DNA from: Caballeronia sp. Lep1P3
GTDB taxonomy: Bacteria > Pseudomonadota > Gammaproteobacteria > Burkholderiales > Burkholderiaceae
Assembly: GCF_022879595.1 (NCBI RefSeq)
Contig: NZ_CP084266.1
Coordinates: 620,001 to 684,000, forward strand
Direction: 5' to 3'
Length of the DNA stretch: 64,000 nucleotides
In this document: positions 47,545 to 55,828 of the stretch, piece after piece
Numbering within the stretch: position 1 is the first letter of the stretch
Layout of the letters: every line of letters begins with the position of its first letter
Notes under the pieces: generated by a model
What the model saw: only the letters and a program-made list of their open reading frames with translations
What the model was told of the DNA's origin: nothing
Databases searched by the model: none
Program-made: the position numbers and the translations under genes

Positions 47545-47567
47545 CGCCGCATAAAGGTCATTCACTC

Positions 47568-48662
47568 ATGAATCTCGCCGATACAGAACGCGCCGCGCGA
47601 ACGAGCAGCGACCGGATAGCCGTCGAGCGTTGGGGCGCGCTCCCCGGCGGCGACAGCGTGCATGTCTTTACGCTGCGCAACGCGCATGGCATGCGCGTCG
47701 CGATCAGCGATCTCGGCGCGACGCTCGTTTCGTGGCATGCCGCCGACCGCGCCGGCCGCGTCGCGGACGTACTGCTCGGCCACGATACGCCTGAAGAATA
47801 TTTCAACGGCCGCGCGTATATGGGAGGCACCATCGGGCGATGGGCGAATCGCATTCGCGATGCGCGCTTCATGCTCGACGGCGTTTCTTATTCGCTCGAT
47901 CGCAACGAGGGCCCGAATCATCTTCATGGCGGTGCGACCGGCTTTCATCGCGCGCTTTGGGATGTGAGGGAAAGCGACGGTGCCCTTGTATTGACGCATG
48001 AATCGCCGGAAGGCGATGCGGGCTTTCCGGGCGCGGTAACGACCACGGTGCGTTATACGCTCGATGACAATGGCGCGCTCACCATCGAATACGATGCAGT
48101 ATCCGATGCGCTGACGCCAATCAATCTGACGAATCACGCATACTTCAATCTGTCAGGCGATGCTGCCTCTGCGGTCTCCGACATTCGCGGCCATGTCATT
48201 GCCATACGCGCGGACGCATTCTTCGAAACCGACGACGCAATGATCCCCGTCGCACGCGCGGACGTGGCGGGTAACGCGTTTGACTTTCGCACAGGCGCAC
48301 CCATCGGCGCACGGCTCGATTGGCCCGATACGCGCCTCGCGCGTGCGGGTGGTTTCGATCATTGCTACGTTCTTGGCAGCACCGAAGGCAACGGTCTGCG
48401 CGATGCCGCCACGCTTTACGATCCCGCAAGCGGGCGCGAACTGACTGTTTCGACCGATGCGCGCGGCTTGCAGTTTTATACGGGCAATCATCTCGAAGGC
48501 GTGCGCGGCCGCGAGGGCAAGACATACCGCATCCACGCGGGGCTTTGCCTCGAAGCCGGCGCCTTTCCCAACGAGATCAATATGCCGGACGCATCGCGCG
48601 TGCTGCTTGCGCCCGGCGAGCGTTATAGCCAGACCACGCGCTATCGAATCGGCATTCGTTAG
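47568..48662 (+). CDS. Aldose 1-epimerase (mutarotase)
   Basis: A 364-residue GalM-type enzyme that interconverts alpha and beta anomers of aldoses. Signature segments are GGTIGRWANRI with the active-site region NEGPNHLHGG, LTNHAYFNLSG, and the catalytic Glu near the end in GLCLEAGAFPNEIN. It starts 23 bases after xylR, with AAAGGT upstream, so it is in the xylR operon and probably prepares xylose or another pentose for XylA. Confidence 0.93.
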   Translation: MNLADTERAARTSSDRIAVERWGALPGGDSVHVFTLRNAHGMRVAISDLGATLVSWHAADRAGRVADVLLGHDTPEEYFNGRAYMGGTIGRWANRIRDARFMLDGVSYSLDRNEGPNHLHGGATGFHRALWDVRESDGALVLTHESPEGDAGFPGAVTTTVRYTLDDNGALTIEYDAVSDALTPINLTNHAYFNLSGDAASAVSDIRGHVIAIRADAFFETDDAMIPVARADVAGNAFDFRTGAPIGARLDWPDTRLARAGGFDHCYVLGSTEGNGLRDAATLYDPASGRELTVSTDARGLQFYTGNHLEGVRGREGKTYRIHAGLCLEAGAFPNEINMPDASRVLLAPGERYSQTTRYRIGIR

Positions 48663-48684
48663 GCGTGGCCAGAGCGTAACGCGC

Positions 48685-50481
48685 TTATGACACCGCGGGC
48701 GCGCGCACGGGCATCGTCCCTTGCGGAGGCGGTGCGCTCGTTTCCTTGCTGATGCTTTCGCACAGCGCAATCACCTGTGCGGAGCTTGCAGGATTGAACA
48801 GCGAATGGTCGACATCGGGAAAGGTCATCACCCGCACATTAGGGTAACGCGACAAGCGTGCACCGAGCTTGCCGCAATGCGCGGCGAGCAGATCGAGACC
48901 CGCGTCATAGGTGCCATATACGAGCACGGTCTTGACGCCTTTTGCGTCGAGCGCATGAGCGATTGCCTGAGGCGTCGCGGCTTCTTCAGGCGGGATGTGG
49001 CTCATGCTGTCGAGTCTTAGTGCGTCTGCAACACGCGAACGAACGCGCGTCGCGACATAGCTGCCGATGAAACCCGCTACGCGAAGTAGATTCTTGTCGC
49101 CGCGCAGAATCGCTTTCCACTTTTCGAGTTCGAACATCGACGCCGCATAACCGGCCATGGAATTGCGCGTCGATTCGCGCATCTCTTCTGCCGACTTGTC
49201 TTCCGGCTGCTTGAACGTGGGAATGTTAACCGCAATCACGCCGTTGATTGCCGGCTCGATCACCGCTGCCTTCAACGCGTGATACCCGCCCGAGCAGATG
49301 CCGAACGAGAAAATCGATTTATAGCCTTGACGCGAGAGCCATCGTGCAGCGGCCGCCGTGTCCTGCGTCGCGATCGGATTATAGATTCGGCTATAAGGCG
49401 TATCGGATTGCGAAGCGCCCGGAACAGCCGGGCTATCGCCGCGCCCGCGTGCATCGACACGCAGAGACGCAATGCCTCGTCTCGCGAGATCGCGCGCAAT
49501 TCGCACAGACAGTCTGCTATCGCCGACGCGCGAACTCGCCGATGTGTTGGCGAGAAGGAACACTGGAACGCGCGAACCCACGCGCCGTGGCTCGCACATG
49601 ATGCCAAAGAGCCCTTCTTCGCCGATGCGAACCGGACGCTCGATCGCTTCCGGCGTTTCAATGAACAGATGATCCGGCCAAACCGACGGCGCGGTAGCCG
49701 CCTGGCCTCGTTCGTCGCCGGCGATCCATTTCACGGCTTGCGCAAATGCCGCTTGCGGCACCACTGTGAAAGCCGATTCCTGAATGAAGCCCGTCAAATC
49801 TTCGAATGGCTGCGCCTGAACGTCGACGTCGAGCGCAGCGAGCGCATCACGCAGCGCGTCCCTCGCGCCGACACGCGCATGCATGAGCAGCGTTCGCCGC
49901 GCCGGAGCGATGCCCGCCTGCTTGACGCTTGCCGCAAGATCGATCGCCTCGAGTTCGCCGCGAAACGCTTCTCCGTATTCCTGGCCGAGCACGTTGAGCG
50001 GACCTTCTTGCGGTTGAACCTCGCGCAGCGGCGCGGCCAGCTTTTCGAGCCACGTTTTGCGTGTGATGCTCAATTCCCGCATGTACGTGCGCCCGCTAAC
50101 GACGGGCGCGAGCAAGACGAGGTCGTCGACCGGGCGGCGCAGCGCCGCGTGCAGTGCCAACGCCGCGCCCACGCGAAAGCCGCAAAGGGTCACATGTTCG
50201 ATACCCGTTTGCTCTTTGAGAAGTTCGACGGCTGCGCCGATGTCTTCTATCGATGATTCGAACAGGTCCGGTGCGGCATCGTCGCCATCGGAATCGCCCG
50301 TGCCGCGATAGTCGAATCTCAGGACCGAAAGCCCTTGCGCGGCTAAAGCCTCTGCAAAGAGACGCATGCCGCTATACGTCCACACATACTCATGACCGTA
50401 GGTGTTGCAAAGCACGACGCCTCGCTTGCCCGTGCCTGGATGTAGCCATCCGAATCGCCTGCCGAATACAACCGGTTTCAT
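48685..50481 (-). CDS. Tandem alpha/beta-hydrolase protein with non-Ser nucleophile sites
   Basis: A 598-residue protein made of two alpha/beta-hydrolase domains (about 1-265 and 290-590). Domain 1 has LRFDYRGTGDSDGDD but its nucleophile elbow reads LCGFRVGAAL, with Arg where Ser is usual. Domain 2 has LRVDARGRGDSPAVPG and the elbow FGICSGGYHAL, with Cys at the nucleophile position; VDHSLF near the end offers the His. GxRxG elbows are known to me from exosortase-associated hydrolases. Domain 1 is therefore probably non-catalytic or different. The start at ATG 50481 (MKPVVFGRR) fits domain 1. Its substrate is unknown. Confidence 0.8.
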   Translation of the reverse strand: MKPVVFGRRFGWLHPGTGKRGVVLCNTYGHEYVWTYSGMRLFAEALAAQGLSVLRFDYRGTGDSDGDDAAPDLFESSIEDIGAAVELLKEQTGIEHVTLCGFRVGAALALHAALRRPVDDLVLLAPVVSGRTYMRELSITRKTWLEKLAAPLREVQPQEGPLNVLGQEYGEAFRGELEAIDLAASVKQAGIAPARRTLLMHARVGARDALRDALAALDVDVQAQPFEDLTGFIQESAFTVVPQAAFAQAVKWIAGDERGQAATAPSVWPDHLFIETPEAIERPVRIGEEGLFGIMCEPRRVGSRVPVFLLANTSASSRVGDSRLSVRIARDLARRGIASLRVDARGRGDSPAVPGASQSDTPYSRIYNPIATQDTAAAARWLSRQGYKSIFSFGICSGGYHALKAAVIEPAINGVIAVNIPTFKQPEDKSAEEMRESTRNSMAGYAASMFELEKWKAILRGDKNLLRVAGFIGSYVATRVRSRVADALRLDSMSHIPPEEAATPQAIAHALDAKGVKTVLVYGTYDAGLDLLAAHCGKLGARLSRYPNVRVMTFPDVDHSLFNPASSAQVIALCESISKETSAPPPQGTMPVRAPAVS

Positions 50482-50627
50482 TGGTTTTGTCCTCGTCTCT
50501 GGCGGCGCACAAGATACGCAAGGGATGCCCCCGCTCCCTTGACGCACCCTTCGATGCGGCGTTCATATGTATGAAACCGTAGCGATGGGCGTTCTGTTCC
50601 ATGCAATTATATTGAGCGAGATGAACG

Positions 50628-50653
50628 AGAAATGTCGGGGTTCCGACATTTCT
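50628..50653. promoter_or_regulatory. 11-bp perfect inverted repeat upstream of the tandem hydrolase
   Basis: AGAAATGTCGG (50628-50638) and CCGACATTTCT (50643-50653) form a perfect 11-bp inverted repeat around GGTT. It is 147 bases upstream of the hydrolase start, in the 320-base gap 50482-50802. There is no T-run, so it is more likely an activator or repressor site (core TGTCGG/CCGACA) than a terminator. Confidence 0.55.
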
Positions 50654-50802
50654 GCATAAACTGACTATTGATTGGCGGCGAGCGCAGCCTTGGCGATTTT
50701 ATTTCTTGTTACGACAACAACTCGGCCAAGAAGCGCGAAGGATTGTGTGCGGTGGCGCACATGACGCGCACGCGGATCGGTGCAGCGATCGACTTACAGC
50801 GT

Positions 50803-51204
50803 TCAAGCCGCCAATTCAGATTTGGCGCGGTTCTCTTCGGCCTGCCGCGCATGCGCGTAGACGCGCGCGCGTTCACGCGCCACCAAGGACTTCTTGCTGG
50901 CAAGCGTTTGCCGGTGATACTTCGGGTCGCCCATCAGCATGACATATTCGCCGTGGCGAAAGCGCAAATAACGCTGAAAAAACTCCGCGCCGGGCAAGCC
51001 GCAATCGAGTGCCAGAAGCGCTCCGTAGTCGATTTCGTGAACATCTCCAAGCGTCGTAACTGCGGATTCCAATGCCGCATAGCGCTGCGCGAGCGGCACA
51101 CTCTTTTCGCATAAGGCGTGAAATCGCTGATACGTGAGCAATTGTCGATGATTTGCGCAACGTTTCAAGGCCTTTGCAATTCGTTGGCTCAGTTCTGTTT
51201 CCAC
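50803..51204 (-). CDS. Hypothetical protein (133 residues)
   Basis: A 133-residue soluble protein, mostly helical and rich in Arg, Ala and Glu. It contains AKALKRCANHRQLLTYQRFHA and HRQTLASKKSLVARERARVYA (each shown in part), and LALDCGLPGAEFF in the middle. No membrane or export signal and no family that I recognise. It is on the same strand as the hydrolase but 320 bases away, so it is probably a separate unit. Confidence 0.6.
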   Translation of the reverse strand: METELSQRIAKALKRCANHRQLLTYQRFHALCEKSVPLAQRYAALESAVTTLGDVHEIDYGALLALDCGLPGAEFFQRYLRFRHGEYVMLMGDPKYHRQTLASKKSLVARERARVYAHARQAEENRAKSELAA

Positions 51205-51825
51205 ACTGCCTCCTGCAAGTGTCGATCATGAGCACGCGAGTATCCGACCCGTTTGCGAACGAGTGACTGTCAACGCCTACTTCACTATTACTTGCGAGTC
51301 GGGAAACTGGCGCGATTCAGCCCGGCTGCGAGATTGATCACGCCTAGCGGAAGCGTGGCCTATGCACCGATCGGCTAACCGGGCTGCTGCGATGTTACGA
51401 ATGACGGGTCGCGCAAGCGTTTGCGCGACGTTGGTGAGTACATGCTAGCAAACGTCCAGGACGAAACCAAGGAAACTTTGCTGCCTCCCAGTCGACACGC
51501 TTTCGTGCTAATGCCGCCCGGTATTTTTTTCGCATAGCAAACCAAGCGTCGTGCACCGACGCCTAAACATCGCTGGACTAGAGAGTATCTTGATGGACTC
51601 TTGGAATTAAGCCGAGTCACCGAAACACGCGCGCATGGTAAACGCATCAATGTGGGCAGGTTCAAAGCGGCATTAAGCGCCGTTTAAGTAACAGCGATTA
51701 AAACATGTACTGCTGCAAGCGCAACGTTTCGCCTGGCAGCACGTCCACGCGGACGGTCATTCCGGGCAACACTTCATGCGCACCCCAACGGCGCATGCGG
51801 TGCAGGCGATGGCCGTCGCATTCGG
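51205..51825. other. Long intergenic region, possible small-RNA locus
   Basis: No convincing protein gene lies between the hypothetical gene and the two-component genes. A perfect 9-bp inverted repeat GTCGCGCAA/TTGCGCGAC sits at 51408-51429. The region ends in a strong + strand terminator at 51826-51856. A short minus-strand frame (about 32 codons, 51698-51796) repeats VLPG twice but has no ribosome site. Confidence 0.4.
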
Positions 51826-51856
51826 GCCCGGCAGTCATGCCGGGCTTCTTTTTTTT
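51826..51856 (+). terminator. Orphan Rho-independent terminator (+ strand)
   Basis: GCCCGGCA (51826-51833) and TGCCGGGC (51838-51845) form a perfect 8-bp stem with a GTCA loop, followed by TTCTTTTTTTT. No + strand gene precedes it. On the minus strand the A-run lies before the hairpin, so it cannot end the kinase transcript well. Confidence 0.75.
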
Positions 51857-51857
51857 C

Positions 51858-53339
51858 TCAATTCTGCTGGGCATGCGCAAGCGCAGCTCGCAAGCAGAAT
51901 GTGAATGTGGTGCCGTTGGTGCCGCTTTCGACGAGGTGAATCGTGCTGCCATGCAATTGCAGCATGCGCTGAACGATCAACAAGCCGAGGCCGCCGCGAT
52001 GAATTCCGGCCGATGCGAACGGGCGCTGAAACAGCGCGGCGCGCTGGTCCGGAGAGATACCGCTGCCCGTGTCGCTGACGGTGACTTCTACTTCTTCGTC
52101 GATGCCCGCCAGCGCCACATCGATGACGCCGCCCGCAGGCGTATGGCGAATCGCGTTGTCGATCAGGTTGGTCAAGACGCGTTCTATCATGCCGAGGTCC
52201 GCCATTACATTCGGCAAGCGCGGCGCAATGCGTGCCTCCAGATGCACGCCCTTGGTCCGAGCGGCAAGCTCGAACTTCTCGAATACGTCCTGAAGCAGAT
52301 CCGCGAGCGAAAAGGCTTCGGAGTGCATCTCGACCATGCCGTGTTCGAGTCTCGCAAGCTCGAAGAGCGACTGCGCGAGATGTCCCACCTTTGCGCTTTG
52401 CGACAACGCAGTCGAAAGATAGCGATGCCGGTCTGCGTCCGTTAGCGTGTCGGCTTTGAGCGAAAGCGTTTCCAGATAACCGTGCAGTGATGACAGCGGC
52501 GTGCGCAAGTCATGCGAGATGTTGGCGACGAGTTCCCGCCGCTCGCGGTCTTCGTTTTCGAGCGCGCGCCACTGATCCGCGATGCGCGCGGCCATCTGCG
52601 CAAAGGCGCTTTGCAGCACGATGATCTCGTCGCGTTCATCCTCATGCGCTTCGCGTTGCGGCGCAATGGCTTGCACCGGTCCACCGCGCGCATCGAAGCT
52701 GCGCACGGCATCTGTCAAGCGCCGCAGCGGCCGCGTGACGAGTGCGAACGCGATGACACCGGCAAGCAGCCCGAGCAACGTGACAAGTCCCATGGAAGCC
52801 AGTGTCGTTCGCAATACGGCGCTCGCGGAGGCTTTGGCCGAAAGCGCGTCGTGCTCTTCCCCAAGCAAGACCACATAGACGTAGCCAAACGGCGGCGCGC
52901 CAGGCGCTGCGAGCGGCGCCACGCTAAAGACCTTGCGCTTGTTCGCGCTGCGCGGATCGTCACCGAGGATCGGCAGAGGATCGCCATCGAGCAGTCGCGC
53001 GATGGGCCGAAGGTCGACATGGTCGCGCCTGAGGTGCCCGGGCGGCGCGTCATCGGCGCGGATGCGGCCCGCCTTGTCGAGCAAATAGACTTCGACGCTA
53101 GGGTTCACCACCATCAACTGACCGAATAGCCGGCGCACGGCAGGCGCATTGATATCGGTCGCGCTTGCGAGCGTCGTGTCGCGGGCGATGTGAGCGGCAA
53201 GTCCGCGTGAAAGGCTCTGAATGACTTCCTTCTCGCGCAGATCATTGGCGCGAATCTGCAGCCATGCCGACGCCCCGCAGCAGGCAAGCAAGAGCACGCA
53301 GAAAACTGCGAAAAGCCGTTGGGAAAGCGTGAGCTTCAC
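51858..53339 (-). CDS. Membrane sensor histidine kinase
   Basis: A 493-residue kinase. Two membrane helices (about 8-27 and 187-208) flank a periplasmic sensor domain of about 160 residues. HAMP follows (RPLRRLTDAVRSF), then the HisKA motif ANISHDLRTPLSSL with His276, then the ATPase with NLIDNAIRHTPAGG (N box) and SDTGSGISPDQ (G1). It is coupled to the response regulator by ATGA (53336-53339). It is divergent from msrB, so it may sense periplasmic oxidative stress; this is inferred from context only. Confidence 0.92.
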   Translation of the reverse strand: MKLTLSQRLFAVFCVLLLACCGASAWLQIRANDLREKEVIQSLSRGLAAHIARDTTLASATDINAPAVRRLFGQLMVVNPSVEVYLLDKAGRIRADDAPPGHLRRDHVDLRPIARLLDGDPLPILGDDPRSANKRKVFSVAPLAAPGAPPFGYVYVVLLGEEHDALSAKASASAVLRTTLASMGLVTLLGLLAGVIAFALVTRPLRRLTDAVRSFDARGGPVQAIAPQREAHEDERDEIIVLQSAFAQMAARIADQWRALENEDRERRELVANISHDLRTPLSSLHGYLETLSLKADTLTDADRHRYLSTALSQSAKVGHLAQSLFELARLEHGMVEMHSEAFSLADLLQDVFEKFELAARTKGVHLEARIAPRLPNVMADLGMIERVLTNLIDNAIRHTPAGGVIDVALAGIDEEVEVTVSDTGSGISPDQRAALFQRPFASAGIHRGGLGLLIVQRMLQLHGSTIHLVESGTNGTTFTFCLRAALAHAQQN

Positions 53340-54055
53340 GATGTGCCTTCCTTGTTGGTTGCGAGCTTATAACCTCGCCCCCAGACGGTCAGGATGCGCA
53401 CCGGCTCTGCCGCATCCTTCTCCACTTTTGCGCGGAGCCTGTTGATATGCGTGTTGACGGTATGCTCGTATCCTTCGTGCCGATAACCCCAGACCGCGTT
53501 CAATAAATCGATGCGCGAGAAGACCTTGTCGGGGTGTTGCGCAAAGAAATAAAGTAAGTCGAACTCACGCGGCGTCAACTCGATGCGCGCGCCATCGACC
53601 CACGCTTCGCGCGCAAGCGGATCGATCGCGATGCCGGACACCTCGATGCGCCCGGCGTCCAGCCGCGAGTCCTTAGCCACGGCCTCCACGCGCCGCAAGA
53701 GCGCCTTGACGCGCGCAACCAGTTCCAGCACGGAGAACGGCTTGGCAAGGTAGTCGTCAGCGCCGAGTTCGAGCCCGAGTATGCGGTGAACTTCGCTTGA
53801 CCGCGCGCTCGTAATGATGATGGGCGTATAGCGCGTCATGGCCCTTGCCCGACGACAAATCTCGAGTCCGTCCACGCCTGGCAGCATGAGATCGAGTATC
53901 AGCGCATCCCACCCGCCCTGTTCGAGCAGACGCAAGCCTTCGGCGCCATCGGCGCTATGAACGACCTCATAGCGTTCGTCGCGTAAATGCAGGCTTAATA
54001 CGTCGGCGATATGCACGTCGTCTTCGACGATCAGAATGCGTTTGGATTGATCCAT
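53336..54055 (-). CDS. OmpR-family response regulator
   Basis: A 239-residue transcription regulator. The receiver has Asp12/Asp13 in IVEDDVHIADVL, phospho-acceptor Asp55 in LILDLMLPGVDG, and Lys in DDYLAKPFS. The C-terminal winged helix ends with VWGYRHEGYEHTVNTHINRL and TVWGRGYKLA. ATGA links it to the kinase. The 168-base gap to msrB is the likely shared promoter region. Confidence 0.94.
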   Translation of the reverse strand: MDQSKRILIVEDDVHIADVLSLHLRDERYEVVHSADGAEGLRLLEQGGWDALILDLMLPGVDGLEICRRARAMTRYTPIIITSARSSEVHRILGLELGADDYLAKPFSVLELVARVKALLRRVEAVAKDSRLDAGRIEVSGIAIDPLAREAWVDGARIELTPREFDLLYFFAQHPDKVFSRIDLLNAVWGYRHEGYEHTVNTHINRLRAKVEKDAAEPVRILTVWGRGYKLATNKEGTS

Positions 54056-54223
54056 GAGCGGATGTCAGCTTTGTGTTGGACGGACATGGCGGCCGTTAGC
54101 CCGCCCCGTCATTGTGCAGAAAAGTGCGCGGCGAGTTATCACCATTAATTTAACTCTTGGTGAGGACTCGGAGACTTGCACGCGTCTACGATGCGGCCAA
54201 CTACTCGCACACGAGGAAACGCC

Positions 54224-54715
54224 ATGCAGACACGACGCCGCTTTGTTCTGGCAAGCACAACGCTCGCCCTGACCGGAAGCCTTCGCGCGTTAGCGGCAGG
54301 CATCGCGCCGGCACCGCCCGCCTTCGAAATCGTTCATAGCGATGACGAATGGCGCCGCATGCTGACCCCGACGCAATTTGCCGTGCTGCGGCGCGAAGGC
54401 ACCGAGCGCCCTTATAGCAGTCCGCTCAACAGCGAGCATCGCACAGGCATCTTTTCGTGCGCGGGATGCGGACTCGCGCTCTTTTCGTCGCGCACCAAGT
54501 TCGAAAGCCATACCGGATGGCCGAGCTTCTGGGCGCCGCTCGATCATGCAGTCGCCACGCGTGAGGACGGCTCTTTCGGCGTCTTTCGCACCGAAGTGCA
54601 TTGCCGCCGCTGCGGCGGACATTTGGGCCACGTATTCGACGATGGACCCAAACCCACGGGCTTGCGCTATTGCATGAACGGCATCGCAATGAATTTCGCG
54701 GCCGGCGACGCTTGA
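54224..54715 (+). CDS. msrB: Peptide methionine-(R)-S-oxide reductase MsrB, Tat-exported
   Basis: A 163-residue enzyme that reduces the R epimer of methionine sulfoxide. The N-terminus has a twin-arginine signal (TRRRFVLAS), so it is exported by the Tat pathway. The core has HTGIFSCAGCGLALF and HCRRCGGHLGHVF, the four zinc cysteines, and the catalytic Cys150 in RYCMNGIAM. ATG 54224 is chosen because AGGAAA precedes it and it gives the clean Tat signal. It leads the msrB-dipZ-msrA set. Confidence 0.94.
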   Translation: MQTRRRFVLASTTLALTGSLRALAAGIAPAPPAFEIVHSDDEWRRMLTPTQFAVLRREGTERPYSSPLNSEHRTGIFSCAGCGLALFSSRTKFESHTGWPSFWAPLDHAVATREDGSFGVFRTEVHCRRCGGHLGHVFDDGPKPTGLRYCMNGIAMNFAAGDA

Positions 54716-54913
54716 AACGTCGAAATTGCTCCTTTCACACTCAACACACTTCATACGACCATGCTAATCATCGTCCTTGCCTATCTTGGCGGTGCGCTGA
54801 CTATTCTTAGCCCGTGCATCCTGCCTGTACTTCCTTTCGTCTTTTCGCGCGCGGATCAGTCTTTCGTCAAGAGCGGCCTGCCGCTGCTTGCCGGAATGGG
54901 TCTAACCTTTTCC

Positions 54914-54916
54914 TTA
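54914..54916. repeat. Left target-site duplication (TTA)
   Basis: TTA at 54914-54916 is repeated at 55829-55831 on the other side of the IS. A 3-bp duplication containing a central T and final A is usual for the IS427/IS1031 branches of the IS5 family. It sets the exact limits of the insertion. Confidence 0.85.
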
Positions 54917-55828
54917 AAGGCCAGTTCAAAAAGAGCTCGGAAGGGCTGTTTACTTTTCTTCGAAACGGTTAACCTTGGATGCCTGAACAACGGATCAAGG
55001 AATGCCGGCACCTATCATCGATGACGAACTGTGGGCACTGATCGAACCACTACTTCCAGCGCCCAGACCGCGACGCAAGCGTTACCCCGGGCGCCTACCG
55101 GTCTCGGACCGTGCAGCATTGAATGGCATCCTGCTCGTTCTGAAGACAGGTATCCGTTGGAACCATCTACCGACGCGGCTAGGCTTCGGCTCTGGCGCGA
55201 CCTGCTGGCGTCGGTTGCACGACTGGCAGCAGGCCGGGGTGTGGGACAGATTGCATGGGCTGCTGCTCGACAAGCTGCGCGAGTCGGGCCAGCTCGACTT
55301 CTCACATGCGGCTGTCGATTCATCGTCCGTGCGAGCCGTTGGGGCGGGCCAAAAACTGGGCCAAACCCCACCGATCGTGCGCGACCAGGCTCCAAGCACC
55401 ACGTCCTCGTAGACGCCAACGGCGTTCCAGTCAGCGCGATTCTGACCGGTGCAAACCGCAACGATGTCACCCAACTGCTTCCGCTGGTCGACGCCATCCC
55501 GCCGATTCGTGGCACTCGCGGCCGACCGCTTCGCAAGCCCAAGGTCATCTACGCCGACCGTGGTTACGATTCTGACTCGCATCGCCGCCGGCTTCGCGAG
55601 CGCGGCATCCAACCGGTTATCGCCAGGCGTCGCACGGAACACGGCAGCGGCCTCGGCAAATTCCGTTGGGTCGTCGAACGGACTCATTCTTGGCTCCATG
55701 GTTTCCGTCGCCTCCGCACTCGCTTCGAACGCCGCGCTGACATTCACGAAGCTTTCTTAAAGCTAGCCTGCGCACTCGTCTGCTGGAACATCTTCAGCCG
55801 AACGGAGCGCGCTTTTTGAACTGGCCTT
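54917..55828 (+). mobile_element. IS5-family insertion sequence (IS427/IS1031-like), 912 bp
   Basis: The element has 17-bp perfect terminal inverted repeats (AAGGCCAGTTCAAAAAG at the left, the complement at the right). It carries a single transposase split by a -1 frameshift and is flanked by TTA duplicates at 54914 and 55829. It lies within codon-exact distance in the DipZ-like gene. The intact ends and clean duplicates imply a recent insertion. Confidence 0.93.
55002..55819 (+). CDS. IS5-family transposase, two frames joined by -1 frameshift
   Basis: Frame A (55002-55412) has the N-terminal helical region with MPAPIIDDELWALIEPLLPA and the first catalytic Asp in AAVDSSSVRA. Frame B continues in the -1 frame with HHVLVDANGVPVSAIL, VIYADRGYDSD (second Asp) and KFRWVVERTHSW (catalytic Glu), completing the DDE triad. 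The change of frame is at the A-run 55351-55355. The joined protein would be about 272 residues, the family length. Frame A alone lacks the last two catalytic residues. Confidence 0.9.

Noticed and set aside
51705..52445. A plus-strand frame of 246 codons opposite the sensor kinase gene
   Set aside because: It reads through the terminator hairpin and then antisense to the conserved kinase ATPase domain; no protein-like motifs.
55082..55747. A minus-strand frame inside the IS
   Set aside because: Antisense to the transposase, with no ribosome site; frames like this are common in IS5-type elements.
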